A stretch of DNA of 34,875 bases from Nitrospirota bacterium (GCA_035516965.1 DATIZR010000074.1:1-34875); one strand, 5' to 3'; positions 8,844-17,392 are shown, numbered from the stretch's first letter. Notes: generated from the sequence alone by a model not told the origin. Translations and numbers: made by a program.

Positions 8844-10520
8844 ATGATGATCATTAAACGACTCAAGAAGATTCCTTCACCACAGAGGACTCCGGGGGAA
8901 AAGCATGACCGCCCGCTTTGTTCAAAAACTCTTTGCTCTTTTCCGCGCTCTCTGTGGTTAATCATTTTTGTCCTTGGCCTTCTTCTTTCCGCCTGCGGCC
9001 AGAAGGCCGAGAGGAACCCGAACAGTTTCGTCGAGAGCTCGATCGGTGACGCCCGCCGGCTGAACCCGGTCATCGCCAATGACTCCGCCTCGGGGACGAT
9101 CAATGACATGGTCTTCAACGGCCTGGTCAAGTATGACAAGGACATCAGGCTCATCGGCGACCTTGCGGAAAAATGGAACGTGACCAACGGGGGCAAGACC
9201 ATCACGTTCCATCTGCGCAAAGGCGTGAAATGGCACGACGGCGTGGAATTCACGGCCGAGGACTGCCTCTTCACGTACCAGAAATTCATGGACCCGAAGG
9301 TCGCCACTCCGTACAGCAGCTCCTATATGGACGTTGCGAAGGCGGAAATCGTGAACCGGTACACGTTCCGGGTGACCTACAAGGAGCCCTTCTCGCCGGC
9401 GCTCGAAAGCTGGGCCGCGGGCATGATCCCGAAGCATCTCCTCGAGGGAAAGGACATCAACACCGACGCATTCAACCGGAAACCCATCGGAACGGGGCCT
9501 TACCGGTTCAAAGAATGGATCGCGGGCCAGAAGATCGTGCTTGAGGCGAACCCGGACTACTTTGAAGGCCGGCCGAACATCGACACCTTCCTGTACCGGA
9601 TCATCCCGGACAGCACGACCATGTTCCAGGAACTGCTGTCCGGCGGCGTGGATATGATGGGTCTGACGCCGCTCCAGTACCTGAGGAAGAGCGAGACGCG
9701 CAGGATCAGGGAGCATTACGACAAGTTCCGCTACCCGGCGAACGCCTATACATACCTGGGGTACAATCTGACCAACCCGCTGTTCGGCAGCATTGCCGTC
9801 CGCCAGGCGCTTTCGTACGCGATCGACCGGCAGAGCATCATCGACGGCATCCTGCTCGGCCTCGGCAAACCCTGTACCGGTCCCTTTTCGTACGTCTCCT
9901 GGGCTTACAATCCCGACGCCCGGAGCTACTCCTACGATCCCGGACGCGCCCGGCGCATGCTCGCCGAAGAGGGATGGCAGGTCGGGTCGCAGGATGGAAT
10001 GCTCGCAAAAAACGGCAAGCCCTTCCGCTTCACGATCCTGACCAACCAGGGCAACAACGAACGTATTCATGCCGCCGAGATCATCCAGCAGAACCTGAAG
10101 GCCGTGGGTATTGACGTGAGCATCAGGGTCATGGAATGGCAGGCCTTTCTCGAACAGATCGACAAGCGTTCCTTCGATGCGATCATTCTCGGCTGGAGCA
10201 TGGGCCGCGATCCGGACCTGTACGACATCTGGCATTCGAGCAAGACCAAAAAGGGAGAATACAACTTCATCGGCTACAAGAACGCCGAGGTCGACCGGCT
10301 TCTCGTCGAAGGACGGAGGACCTTTGACCTGAAAAAAAGAAAGAAGATCTATTACCGCATCCATGAGATCCTCGCGGAGGAGCAGCCCTATGCCTTCCTC
10401 TATGTCCCCGATGCGCTGCCGATCGTGCACAGGCGGTTCAAGGGGATCGAGGTCGCGCCGCTCGGCATCATGTACAACTTCATCCACTGGTACGTGCCGA
10501 AGGATCGGATGGAGTGGTAG
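8844..10520 (+). CDS. Peptide/nickel-type ABC transporter substrate-binding lipoprotein (SBP family 5)
   Basis: The product resembles DppA/OppA solute-binding proteins. Family blocks include SSIGDARRLNPV, LAEKWNVTNGGKTITFHLRKGVKWHDG, FTAEDCLFTYQKFMD, PIGTGPYRFKEW and the later ALSYAIDRQSII. A lipobox (LLLSAC) after a hydrophobic stretch implies attachment to a membrane. The in-frame ATG at 8844 gives 558 residues but is doubtful: it has no Shine-Dalgarno, abuts the secG terminator and leaves a ~38-residue hydrophilic n-region before the hydrophobic core. An out-of-frame ATG at 8905 with GGGGGAA upstream gives a normal n-region (MTARFVQKLFALFRAL) that would join the core if one CT unit of CTCTCT (8948-8953) were lost. 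No cognate permease genes are adjacent; an ABC-2 exporter pair follows instead. The ligand is unknown. Confidence 0.88.
   Translation: MMIIKRLKKIPSPQRTPGEKHDRPLCSKTLCSFPRSLWLIIFVLGLLLSACGQKAERNPNSFVESSIGDARRLNPVIANDSASGTINDMVFNGLVKYDKDIRLIGDLAEKWNVTNGGKTITFHLRKGVKWHDGVEFTAEDCLFTYQKFMDPKVATPYSSSYMDVAKAEIVNRYTFRVTYKEPFSPALESWAAGMIPKHLLEGKDINTDAFNRKPIGTGPYRFKEWIAGQKIVLEANPDYFEGRPNIDTFLYRIIPDSTTMFQELLSGGVDMMGLTPLQYLRKSETRRIREHYDKFRYPANAYTYLGYNLTNPLFGSIAVRQALSYAIDRQSIIDGILLGLGKPCTGPFSYVSWAYNPDARSYSYDPGRARRMLAEEGWQVGSQDGMLAKNGKPFRFTILTNQGNNERIHAAEIIQQNLKAVGIDVSIRVMEWQAFLEQIDKRSFDAIILGWSMGRDPDLYDIWHSSKTKKGEYNFIGYKNAEVDRLLVEGRRTFDLKKRKKIYYRIHEILAEEQPYAFLYVPDALPIVHRRFKGIEVAPLGIMYNFIHWYVPKDRMEW
8880..8957. 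repeat. Dispersed repeat with CCACAGAG/CTCTGTGG ends inside the lipoprotein 5' region
   Basis: CCACAGAG (8880-8887) and CTCTGTGG (8950-8957) are inverted ends 78 bp apart. Both ends resemble the CTCTGTGGTTAAT phrase that recurs between genes here (compare 26168-26286). It lies where the lipoprotein signal peptide is encoded. Confidence 0.5.
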
Positions 10521-10534
10521 CCGAAGCTTTTTTT

Positions 10535-11518
10535 ATGTCTATTATAAAAGTCCACAATCTCACCAAACATTTCAAGACCCTGACCGCTGTCGACAACATC
10601 TCCTTCTCCGTGAACGAAGGCGAGGTCTTCGGCTTTCTCGGGCCGAACGGCGCGGGAAAGACAACGACCATCAACATCCTCTGCACGCTCCTGTCCCCCA
10701 CGGGCGGGAGGGCTGAGATCGCCGGCCACGACTGTACAAAGGATCCCGACGAGGTCCGCGCAGCCATCGGCCTCATCTTCCAGGACACCACGCTCGATGC
10801 CGGCCTGACAGCCTACGAGAACCTCAAGTTCCATGCGTACCTCTACAATCTGGACCGGAAGCTGACCGAGCGCCGGATCGACGAGATGCTCGCCGTGGTC
10901 GCGCTCCAGTCCCGGAAGCACGACCTGATCAAGAACTTTTCGGGCGGCATGAAACGCCGCCTCGAAATCGCCCGGGGCCTGCTCCATTACCCGCGGGTCC
11001 TGTTCTTGGACGAGCCGACCATCGGACTCGACCCTCAGACAAGGAACACCATCTGGGACTTCATCGATCAGCTCAGGAAAAAAGAGAAGATCACCGTCTT
11101 CATGACCACGCATTACATGGAGGAGGCGGAGAACTGCGACCGCATCGCCATCATGGACCACGGCAGGATCATCGCGCTCGACACTCCCCCCCGGCTCAAG
11201 GAAATGCTGCATGGTGACATCATCACGCTCGTGACCTCGGACAACCAGCGCGCCGCGCGGGAAATAGAGCGTGTCTTCAACAAGAAGACCTGGGCCGAAA
11301 ACGACGGGGTGTGCATCGAGGCGGAGAGGGGCGACGAGTTCATTCCCAAGCTCCTGCAGGCGCTGTCGGTCGAGACCCGTTCGGTCGGGCTCAAGAAGCC
11401 GACGCTGAACGATGTCTTTCTCCGGCTCACCGGAAGAACCATCAGGGATGAAGGGCTCCAGAACGACCGGGAGATAACGCGGGAATTCGTGCGCAGCCAC
11501 CGGAGGGCGCAGCGATGA
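10535..11518 (+). CDS. ABC transporter ATP-binding protein, DrrA/ABC-2 exporter type
   Basis: This is the ATPase of a probable exporter. From the ATG at 10535 it is 327 residues, with Walker A GPNGAGKT (36-43), Q-loop IFQDTT, signature FSGGM (135-139), Walker B VLFLDEP with catalytic Glu160, and the switch His in MTTHYMEE. The C-terminal ~90 residues form the extra domain usual in DrrA/CcmA-like ATPases. An upstream GTG (10514) overlapping the lipoprotein stop is also possible, and neither start has a strong ribosome site. The stop overlaps the permease start by ATGA, so the pair is translationally coupled. Daunorubicin, polysaccharide and multidrug exporters share this type; the substrate cannot be read from sequence. 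Confidence 0.93.
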   Translation: MSIIKVHNLTKHFKTLTAVDNISFSVNEGEVFGFLGPNGAGKTTTINILCTLLSPTGGRAEIAGHDCTKDPDEVRAAIGLIFQDTTLDAGLTAYENLKFHAYLYNLDRKLTERRIDEMLAVVALQSRKHDLIKNFSGGMKRRLEIARGLLHYPRVLFLDEPTIGLDPQTRNTIWDFIDQLRKKEKITVFMTTHYMEEAENCDRIAIMDHGRIIALDTPPRLKEMLHGDIITLVTSDNQRAAREIERVFNKKTWAENDGVCIEAERGDEFIPKLLQALSVETRSVGLKKPTLNDVFLRLTGRTIRDEGLQNDREITREFVRSHRRAQR

Positions 11519-12282
11519 TCCAGCTCCGGCCCATCTACGTGATATGCCTGCGCGAGTTCAAGAAGTTCTTCCGCGAGAAGAGCCGGCTCCTGGGGACCCT
11601 TGCCCGTCCCGTTCTCTGGCTGTTCGTCGTCGGCAACGGCATGAGCTCGCTCATCAGACCGCAGGCGGGCTTCTCGTACCTCCAGTTCATCTTTCCCGGC
11701 ATGATCGGCATGACCATCCTGTTCTCGTCGATCTTCTCGTCCATCTCGATCGTCTGGGACCGTGAGTTCGGGTTCATGAAGGAAATGCTGGTCGCACCCA
11801 TTTCGCGGCTGTCCATCGTGATCGGCAAGGCCGTCTCGGGGACCCTGATATCCGTGGCCCAGGCCGTCATCATCCTGTTCCTCATCCCCTTTCTCGGCAT
11901 TCACGTGACCATCGCGCAGTTTGCCGAGGTCGTTGCCGTGTCCCTGCTGGTCTCATTCTGCATCACGTCGCTCGGCATCCTGATTGCCGCCCGGCTCACG
12001 TCCTTCGACGGCTTCAACATCATCATGAACTTCCTGGTGATGCCCATGCTGTTCCTCTCGGGCGCGATGTATCCGGTCTCGGCCATGCCTCCCGCGCTCC
12101 GCCACCTTTCCCAGGTCAACCCCCTGACCTATGGCATAGACGCCTTCAAGCACGCTCTTCTCCTGAACGCCACGCCACCCCTCGGCCCCGAATTCCCGAT
12201 CTCCCTCGATCTTTTCATCGTGGCTGCGGTCTCGGTCATTATGATCACCCTTGCCGCACTGTCGTTTCGAAGCAAAGAATAG
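11515..12282 (+). CDS. ABC-2 type transporter permease
   Basis: The 255-residue membrane protein pairs with the ATPase just upstream (ATGA overlap). It shows about six hydrophobic segments, a cytoplasmic N-terminus with REFKKFFREKSRLLGTLARPVLWLF, and the ABC-2 signature region MPMLFLSGAMYPVSAMPPALRHLSQVNPLTYGIDAFKHALL, typical of DrrB/NodJ-like permeases. One copy would form a homodimer with two ATPases. The haem operon promoter follows 33 bp after the stop. The substrate is unknown. Confidence 0.93.
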   Translation: MIQLRPIYVICLREFKKFFREKSRLLGTLARPVLWLFVVGNGMSSLIRPQAGFSYLQFIFPGMIGMTILFSSIFSSISIVWDREFGFMKEMLVAPISRLSIVIGKAVSGTLISVAQAVIILFLIPFLGIHVTIAQFAEVVAVSLLVSFCITSLGILIAARLTSFDGFNIIMNFLVMPMLFLSGAMYPVSAMPPALRHLSQVNPLTYGIDAFKHALLLNATPPLGPEFPISLDLFIVAAVSVIMITLAALSFRSKE

Positions 12283-12314
12283 CCCTTCTTTCACAGGATT
12301 CACGCAAAAATCCC

Positions 12315-12343
12315 TTGAGTTTTATTCAATAACATACTATTAT
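12315..12343 (+). promoter_or_regulatory. Promoter of the hemE operon
   Basis: -35 TTGAGT (12315-12320), 17 bp spacer, -10 TATTAT (12338-12343), in a locally AT-rich interval. Predicted start is near 12350, about 50 nt before hemE. Confidence 0.7.
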
Positions 12344-12401
12344 TGTTGCTTGCAATTCAGCATCCACTACTATTTGACAGGCTAGGGTAAGGAGACCATC
12401 G

Positions 12402-13433
12402 ATGTCCAGAGCAGACAGGTTCATCAAGGCATGCAGGCGGGAGCCCGTGGACTGCACGCCCGTATGGATGATGCGACAGGCGGGCAGGTATCTGCCTGAA
12501 TACCGCGAGATCCGCGCGAAGCACACCTTCCTTGAGATGTGCAAGACGCCGGAGGTGGCTGCCGAGGTGACCGTTCAGCCCGTCCGGCGCTACGAGATCG
12601 ACGCGGCCATCATCTTCGCCGACATCTTGCTGCCGCTCGAGCCCATGGGCATCGGCCTCGAATTCGCCAAAGGCGAAGGCCCGGTCATCCACAACCCCGT
12701 GCGGACCATGGCCGACGTGCAGAAGCTGAAGCCCATTGATGCCGCATCCCAGATCGAGTATCTGATGAAGGCCATCAAGCTCGTGCTCAAGGAATTGAAC
12801 GGCAAGGTGCCGCTCATCGGCTTCTCGGGTGCGCCGTTCACGCTTGCAAGCTACATGATCGAGGGCGGCGGCTCCCGGAACTACGAGCACGCCAAGGCCA
12901 TGATGTTCTCCGAGCCGAAGGCCTGGCATACGCTCATGGAGCATCTTACCGGCGTCATCATCAATTACCTGGACGCCCAGATCGACACGGGCGTGCAGGT
13001 CGTCCAGCTCTTCGACTCTTGGGTCGGCGCGCTCGGGCCGAGCGATTACCGGGAGTTCGTGCTGCCGCACCAGAAGAACGTTATCGCCGGCGTCAAGAAG
13101 ACGGTGCCGCTCATCCACTTCGCCCACGGGGCGACCCATCTCCTCGAGATGGTCTCTGAGGCCGGCGGAGACGTGATCGGCCTGGACTGGCGCTGCGACC
13201 TCGATGTGGCCTGGAACCGCGTTGGACACCACAAGGCTGTGCAGGGGAACCTCGACCCCGTGACCCTCTTCGGCTCCAAGGAGTTCATCCGGAAGCGCAC
13301 CCGGGAGATCCTCGACCGGGCGGGCGGCAGGAACGGCCACATCATGAACCTGGGCCATGGCATCCTGCAGCAGACGCCGCTCGACCACGCCGCTGAGTTC
13401 ATCAACGCGACGCACGAACTGAGCAAGAGATAG
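12402..13433 (+). CDS. hemE: Uroporphyrinogen decarboxylase
   Basis: HemE removes four acetate carboxyls from uroporphyrinogen III to give coproporphyrinogen III. The 343-residue product carries the signature PVWMMRQAGRYLPEYR (about 21-36) with the conserved Arg pair, then FADILLPLEPMG, GFSGAPFTLASYMIEGG, LFDSWVGALGPSDYREFVLPH and GNLDPVTLFGS. Length and motifs are complete. AAGGAG lies 9 nt before the ATG. It is the first gene of hemE-hemH-hemG-ybgC and has a good promoter 60 bp upstream. Confidence 0.98.
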   Translation: MSRADRFIKACRREPVDCTPVWMMRQAGRYLPEYREIRAKHTFLEMCKTPEVAAEVTVQPVRRYEIDAAIIFADILLPLEPMGIGLEFAKGEGPVIHNPVRTMADVQKLKPIDAASQIEYLMKAIKLVLKELNGKVPLIGFSGAPFTLASYMIEGGGSRNYEHAKAMMFSEPKAWHTLMEHLTGVIINYLDAQIDTGVQVVQLFDSWVGALGPSDYREFVLPHQKNVIAGVKKTVPLIHFAHGATHLLEMVSEAGGDVIGLDWRCDLDVAWNRVGHHKAVQGNLDPVTLFGSKEFIRKRTREILDRAGGRNGHIMNLGHGILQQTPLDHAAEFINATHELSKR

Positions 13434-13499
13434 GGTTCGGGGCCCCGAGCCAGGGTCCGGGAATTCGGACTGTCCTGGCCTCCCTGTCCCTGCATTTTC

Positions 13500-14399
13500 A
13501 TGTCCAACCACACAGCCGTCATACTCATCGCCCTGGGCGGGCCGCGGTCGCTCGACGAAGTGGGCCCCTTCATGGCCTCGTTCATGGGGCGTCCTGCCCC
13601 TGCCCCCGTGGTCGCCGCCGTCGCCGAACGGTACAAACTGATCGGAGGCGGGTCGCCGCTGCCCGACCTCGTCAAGGCGCAAGCCCAGGCCCTTGCCGCG
13701 GAACTCGGCAGCGGCTTCCGCGTGTATGAGGGCTTCCGGTACTCCTCCCCCTCCATCGGAGTGGCTTTCGAGAAAGCGGTCCGGGAGGGCGCCAAACGCG
13801 TGATCGGCCTCTCCCTGTCTCCCTTTGCCACGGAGGTGACCACCGGCGTCTACCAGTCGGCCTTCGACCGGCTGAATGAAGGGTCCATCGGCAAGAAGTT
13901 CATTGCAAGCTGGCACGATAACCCTCATTTCATCGATGCCTGGGAGGAACGAGTTTTTGACGGCCTGAAACGCTTCTGGACCGGAGAGCAAAGACACGTA
14001 GTGGTGATCTTCACCAGTCACAGCATCCCCGTGCGGTACATCACGGCGGGCGATCCGTACAAGCGTCAGGTCGAAGAAACCATTCAGCTCGTTGCAAACA
14101 GCCTTGACCTCAAACACTGGCGCGCGGCCTGGCAGAGCAAAGGCGCCCGCGCCACCGAGCCCTGGCTCGAACCCGGGGTCGAGCCCACACTCGACGCCAT
14201 CGCCCGGGAGGGCTTTCGCTCGGTCCTGGAAGTTCCCGTCGGCTTCACCTGCGACCATCTGGAAACACTGTACGACATCGACATCGTGCACCGGGCGCAC
14301 GCGGAAAAACTGGGTATCACGTTCGAACGGGCTGAATCGCTGAACACCTCGCGGCTCTTTATCATGGCACTGGCTGAAATTGTGAAACAGGCAACGTAA
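13500..14399 (+). CDS. hemH: Ferrochelatase
   Basis: HemH inserts ferrous iron into the porphyrin macrocycle. The product is 299 residues, at the short end of the family. Recognisable parts are the N-terminal ILIALGGPRSLDEV, GGGSPLPDL, the metal-site His in FTSHSIPVRYI, and GFTCDHLETLYDIDIV, which carries the conserved Glu. The start agrees with the family but has no Shine-Dalgarno; the 66 bp before it contains a GC-rich palindrome (about 13435-13452). In a hemE-hemH-hemG order, the protoporphyrin-dependent route is most likely. Confidence 0.95.
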   Translation: MSNHTAVILIALGGPRSLDEVGPFMASFMGRPAPAPVVAAVAERYKLIGGGSPLPDLVKAQAQALAAELGSGFRVYEGFRYSSPSIGVAFEKAVREGAKRVIGLSLSPFATEVTTGVYQSAFDRLNEGSIGKKFIASWHDNPHFIDAWEERVFDGLKRFWTGEQRHVVVIFTSHSIPVRYITAGDPYKRQVEETIQLVANSLDLKHWRAAWQSKGARATEPWLEPGVEPTLDAIAREGFRSVLEVPVGFTCDHLETLYDIDIVHRAHAEKLGITFERAESLNTSRLFIMALAEIVKQAT

Positions 14400-14503
14400 T
14401 CTTTACTGAGCGTAAAAAGATCGAACGAACGTCGTTGAGGATGCATTGTTCAAATAATTAATCTGCACGTTTTGAAACAAGCTATGCTTAAAAAGCATTC
14501 GAT

Positions 14504-14546
14504 GGCTTATCTGCGTTCATCTGCTCAAATCTGCGTCCACAAGGGG
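14504..14546 (+). repeat. Dispersed repeat fragment (TCTGCGTTCATCTGC type) before hemG
   Basis: The segment reads ttatctgcgttcatctgc followed by tcaaatctgcgtccac, a form of the dispersed phrase also visible at 26168-26286. It ends directly at the AAGGGG that serves as the hemG ribosome site. The rest of the 152-bp hemH-hemG gap shows nothing recognisable. Confidence 0.5.
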
Positions 14547-14551
14547 TTCTT

Positions 14552-15976
14552 ATGACAAAAACAATCATCGTAGGCGGCGGCATCGCCGGGCTGGCCGCGG
14601 CCGTCCAGCTGAAGGCCGGGGCCAAGGCGCACAACAAGCAGGCCGATGTGCTGCTGCTCGAAAAGAGCGGCCGTATCGGCGGCAAGTTCATCTCCGAGAA
14701 GGTCGGCCAGTTCACCATCGAAGGCGGGCCGGACAGTTTTCTTCCCGAGAAGGTCTGGACCGTGAACCTCGCCAGAAACCTCGGCCTGGAACCGGAGATG
14801 CTGCCTTCGAACGACCAGTTCAAGGGGACCTTCATCTACTCCCGGAAGCGGCTCCACTCCCTGCCGGAAGGCGTAATGCTCATGGTGCCGACGATGTTCA
14901 TGCCCATGGCGAAATCGAGACTCATCTCCTGGCCGGGCAAGATGCGCATGGGCATGGAGATCTTTGTGCCGAAGCGCAAAGTCATGGAGGATGAAAGCCT
15001 CGCCACGTTCGTGACGCGCCGCCTCGGCCGCGAATGCCTCGAGAAAATCGCGGAGCCGCTCGTCGCCGGGATCCACACCTCGAACCCGGACAACATGAGC
15101 GTACTCGCCACGTTCCCGCGCTTCGTGCAAATGGAACAGAAGAGCGGCAGCCTGATCCGCGGCATGCTCGCTTCCATGCGAAGCAGGCCCCAGGCAACGC
15201 TGAGCGGTCCGCCTCCCAAGCCCGGCGCGCCGAAGATGACCTATTTCATGAGCTTCAAGAACGGCATGGAGACCCTGTCGCAGGCCTGCGCCGATGCCAT
15301 CGGCAAGGACTCGATCAGGCTCAATACTTCCGTGAAGGCCGTCGAGCCGCGGGGCACGGGGTACCGCGTGATCCTGGAGAGCGGGGAAGCGCTCGAGGCG
15401 GACCAGGTCGTGCTCGGCACAGCTTCCTACGATTCAGCGGAAATGGTCAAGGGATTCGACGAGACCCTTGCGGCCCAGTTGAACCGGATCGAGTGGTCCT
15501 CGTCGGCCACGGTCTCGATCGCGTTCCGGAAGGAGGACGTCAAGGTACCGCTCAAGGGCTTCGGGTTCATCGTCCCGCGCGTGGAGGGCAGGCGGATCAA
15601 CGCCGCAACCTACAGCTCGATCAAGTGGTCCTTCCGCGCGCCCGACGACCATATCCTGATCCGCGGCTTCGTGGGCGGCGGTCATCACGAGGATCTCGTG
15701 CAGGAGCTCGACGACGCCGGCATGACCACGATGGTGCTCGAAGAGCTCGACGCGATCCTGGGGCTCAAGGCGAACGCGCAGTTTTCGAAGATCTACCGCT
15801 GGATCAAGGGCATGCCGAAATACACGGTAGGGCACCTGGACCGGGTCGGCGTGCTCGACCGCACCATCTCGACCCACCCGGGACTGCATCTCATCGGCTG
15901 TTCCTACAAGGGCATCGGCATCGGGGACTGCGTGCATGAAGGGCAGATCGCGGCGGAGAAGATCCTGAAGGGGTAG
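14552..15976 (+). CDS. hemG: Protoporphyrinogen oxidase (FAD-dependent, HemG/HemY type)
   Basis: This flavoprotein oxidises protoporphyrinogen IX (or coproporphyrinogen III in the alternative route) to the porphyrin. The 474-residue product starts with the FAD Rossmann motif VGGGIAGLAAAVQL, continues with LLEKSGRIGGKF and EGGPDSFLPEK, and ends with the FAD-binding block IGCSYKGIGIGDCVHEGQ. The central part has EPLVAGIHTSNP, typical of the oxygen-dependent-type family that also occurs in anaerobes. AAGGGG lies just upstream of the ATG. Position after hemE and hemH supports the assignment. The electron acceptor cannot be told from sequence. Confidence 0.95.
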   Translation: MTKTIIVGGGIAGLAAAVQLKAGAKAHNKQADVLLLEKSGRIGGKFISEKVGQFTIEGGPDSFLPEKVWTVNLARNLGLEPEMLPSNDQFKGTFIYSRKRLHSLPEGVMLMVPTMFMPMAKSRLISWPGKMRMGMEIFVPKRKVMEDESLATFVTRRLGRECLEKIAEPLVAGIHTSNPDNMSVLATFPRFVQMEQKSGSLIRGMLASMRSRPQATLSGPPPKPGAPKMTYFMSFKNGMETLSQACADAIGKDSIRLNTSVKAVEPRGTGYRVILESGEALEADQVVLGTASYDSAEMVKGFDETLAAQLNRIEWSSSATVSIAFRKEDVKVPLKGFGFIVPRVEGRRINAATYSSIKWSFRAPDDHILIRGFVGGGHHEDLVQELDDAGMTTMVLEELDAILGLKANAQFSKIYRWIKGMPKYTVGHLDRVGVLDRTISTHPGLHLIGCSYKGIGIGDCVHEGQIAAEKILKG

Positions 15977-15977
15977 G

Positions 15978-16373
15978 ATGATGAACCACTTCATGGACGT
16001 CAAGATCTATTACGAGGACACGGACTGCGGAGGCGTGGTCTATTACGCGAACTACCTCAAGTATATGGAGCGCGCGCGGACCGAATACCTCGCGAGCAAA
16101 GGCTACTCGGTCAGGAAGCTCGCGGACGAGGGAACCATATTCATGGTGCTCAGGGCGGAGATTGACTATAAGTCTCCGGCCCGGTACGGTGACGTCATCG
16201 AGGTCGAGACCTGGGTCCGTGATATCACGCGCGTGACCACGGTCTTCGAACATATCATGCGGGAAAAGAGCTCCCAACGCGTCCTGGTGGAATGCAGGGC
16301 GAAAGTCGTTTACGTGGACCCACAGGGCAGGCCGAAGCGGCTGACCGAGGAATACGTGGAAAAGGTGCAGTAA
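15978..16373 (+). CDS. ybgC: Acyl-CoA thioesterase, YbgC type (hotdog fold)
   Basis: The 131-residue hotdog protein has the YbgC signature YYEDTDCGGVVYYANYLKYMERART near its N-terminus, with the probable catalytic Asp at residue 16. Such enzymes hydrolyse short- or long-chain acyl-CoA or acyl-ACP and often sit with Tol-Pal genes; here it is attached to the haem operon instead. The ATG lies one base after the hemG stop and a purine-rich GGGGTAGG overlaps the junction, so translation is probably coupled. The physiological substrate is unknown. Confidence 0.92.
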   Translation: MMNHFMDVKIYYEDTDCGGVVYYANYLKYMERARTEYLASKGYSVRKLADEGTIFMVLRAEIDYKSPARYGDVIEVETWVRDITRVTTVFEHIMREKSSQRVLVECRAKVVYVDPQGRPKRLTEEYVEKVQ

Positions 16374-16484
16374 CGGCACTCTCTTCGCGTCACGGATCAC
16401 AGCTTACAAATAAGTTCCAATCGCCACGCTGCTGTCAGCAATCCGTAGCATCTTCCTGCCGGGCTCCTGGTACGTTCTGTTCAT

Positions 16485-17282
16485 GTGCACTTCGTATTGA
16501 GAATTTCAGGCATCGATCCGATTGAGGGAACTCATCCGTTGACCGGCCAGGAAATCCATACTCTCGACAGCATGTCTCTGCGTGGCGCGGGTGTCGTGAC
16601 CGTTGCTCAGGACAAACGAGGCGCCCGCTTCAATCTGGACAGTCTCCTGCTCGCCGATTTCTGCCGCATCAAGCCCTGGGACCGCATCCTGGAACCGGGC
16701 ACGGGAACGGGCATCGTCTCCCTCCTCCTCGCGAAAAAACATCTTCGCTCTCACCTGACCGCGGTCGAGATCCAGCCGGCCCTGGCAAGGCTGTGCCGCA
16801 GGAATATCGTTGACAATGGGCTCGAGGACCGGGTCCAGTTAAGCGAGGGAGACCTGCGGTCGATGAAGAGGGATCTCTCGTCCGCTCTCTTCGACGTCAT
16901 CGTTGCGAACCCGCCCTACCGGCGGAACGGGGCCGGGAAGCAGAGTCCCGGAGAAGAGCGCCGGGTGTCCCGCCAGGAGCGCCAGGGAAGTCTTTCCGAC
17001 TGGCTGGACCTCCAGCGGTTCCTGAAGAACGGGGGGCGCTATGTTGTCGTTTTTCCCGCAGACCGGCTCGCTGAACTGCTCCCCTCGCTCCGGAAGCGGG
17101 GACTCGAGCCGAAGCTCATGCGCCTCGTCCACCCCTTCCGTGACAAGCCTGCGTCGCTCGCATTGATCGAGTCCGTGAAGGCCGCGGGGGTCGGGCTGCG
17201 TGTTCTTCCGCCGCTCGTCGTTCACCAACCCGGATGCGGGTTTACCGGGGAGATGCTCGGAATTTATGGTCAGTCCGTCTGA
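16485..17282 (+). CDS. TrmN6/YfiC-like tRNA (adenine-N6) methyltransferase
   Basis: The product is a class I SAM methyltransferase of the YfiC/TrmN6 type, which methylates A37 of tRNA-Val in E. coli. SAM-binding motif I is ILEPGTGTGIVSLLLA (about 68-83), the acidic residue follows in LTAVEIQP, and the catalytic NPPY tetrad is at about 142-145 in VIVANPPYRRNG. The frame opens with GTG at 16485 and gives 265 residues, but similarity starts near VTVAQDKRGARFNLDSLLLADF, so ATG 16572 (236 residues) is equally possible. Neither has a clear ribosome site. It follows ybgC by 111 bp in which I see nothing. The family is clear, but the substrate is inferred. Confidence 0.85.
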   Translation: MHFVLRISGIDPIEGTHPLTGQEIHTLDSMSLRGAGVVTVAQDKRGARFNLDSLLLADFCRIKPWDRILEPGTGTGIVSLLLAKKHLRSHLTAVEIQPALARLCRRNIVDNGLEDRVQLSEGDLRSMKRDLSSALFDVIVANPPYRRNGAGKQSPGEERRVSRQERQGSLSDWLDLQRFLKNGGRYVVVFPADRLAELLPSLRKRGLEPKLMRLVHPFRDKPASLALIESVKAAGVGLRVLPPLVVHQPGCGFTGEMLGIYGQSV

Positions 17283-17363
17283 GAAGGATCGTCCCGCGAA
17301 GAGAGCTTCCCGTCTGCCCGTTCTCCTTACCTCGCCGTGCTCACTGCCGCCTCAGAGTTCCCG

Positions 17364-17392
17364 TTGATTTTTCGTCGTGTCCTCTCTATAAT
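17364..17392 (+). promoter_or_regulatory. Near-consensus promoter upstream of the MalT-like regulator
   Basis: -35 TTGATT (17364-17369), 17 bp spacer, perfect -10 TATAAT (17387-17392). Predicted start is near 17399, giving a ~300-nt leader before the regulator at 17700. That leader contains the whole left copy of the hairpin repeat (17480-17640). The interval 17283-17699 has no credible protein gene. Confidence 0.7.

Noticed and set aside
8958-10487. 509-codon open frame on the minus strand
   Set aside because: It is antisense to the peptide-binding lipoprotein and shows no domain.
12357-14300. 647-codon open frame on the minus strand
   Set aside because: It is antisense to hemE and hemH, both with complete motifs. 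No family-like sequence is seen.
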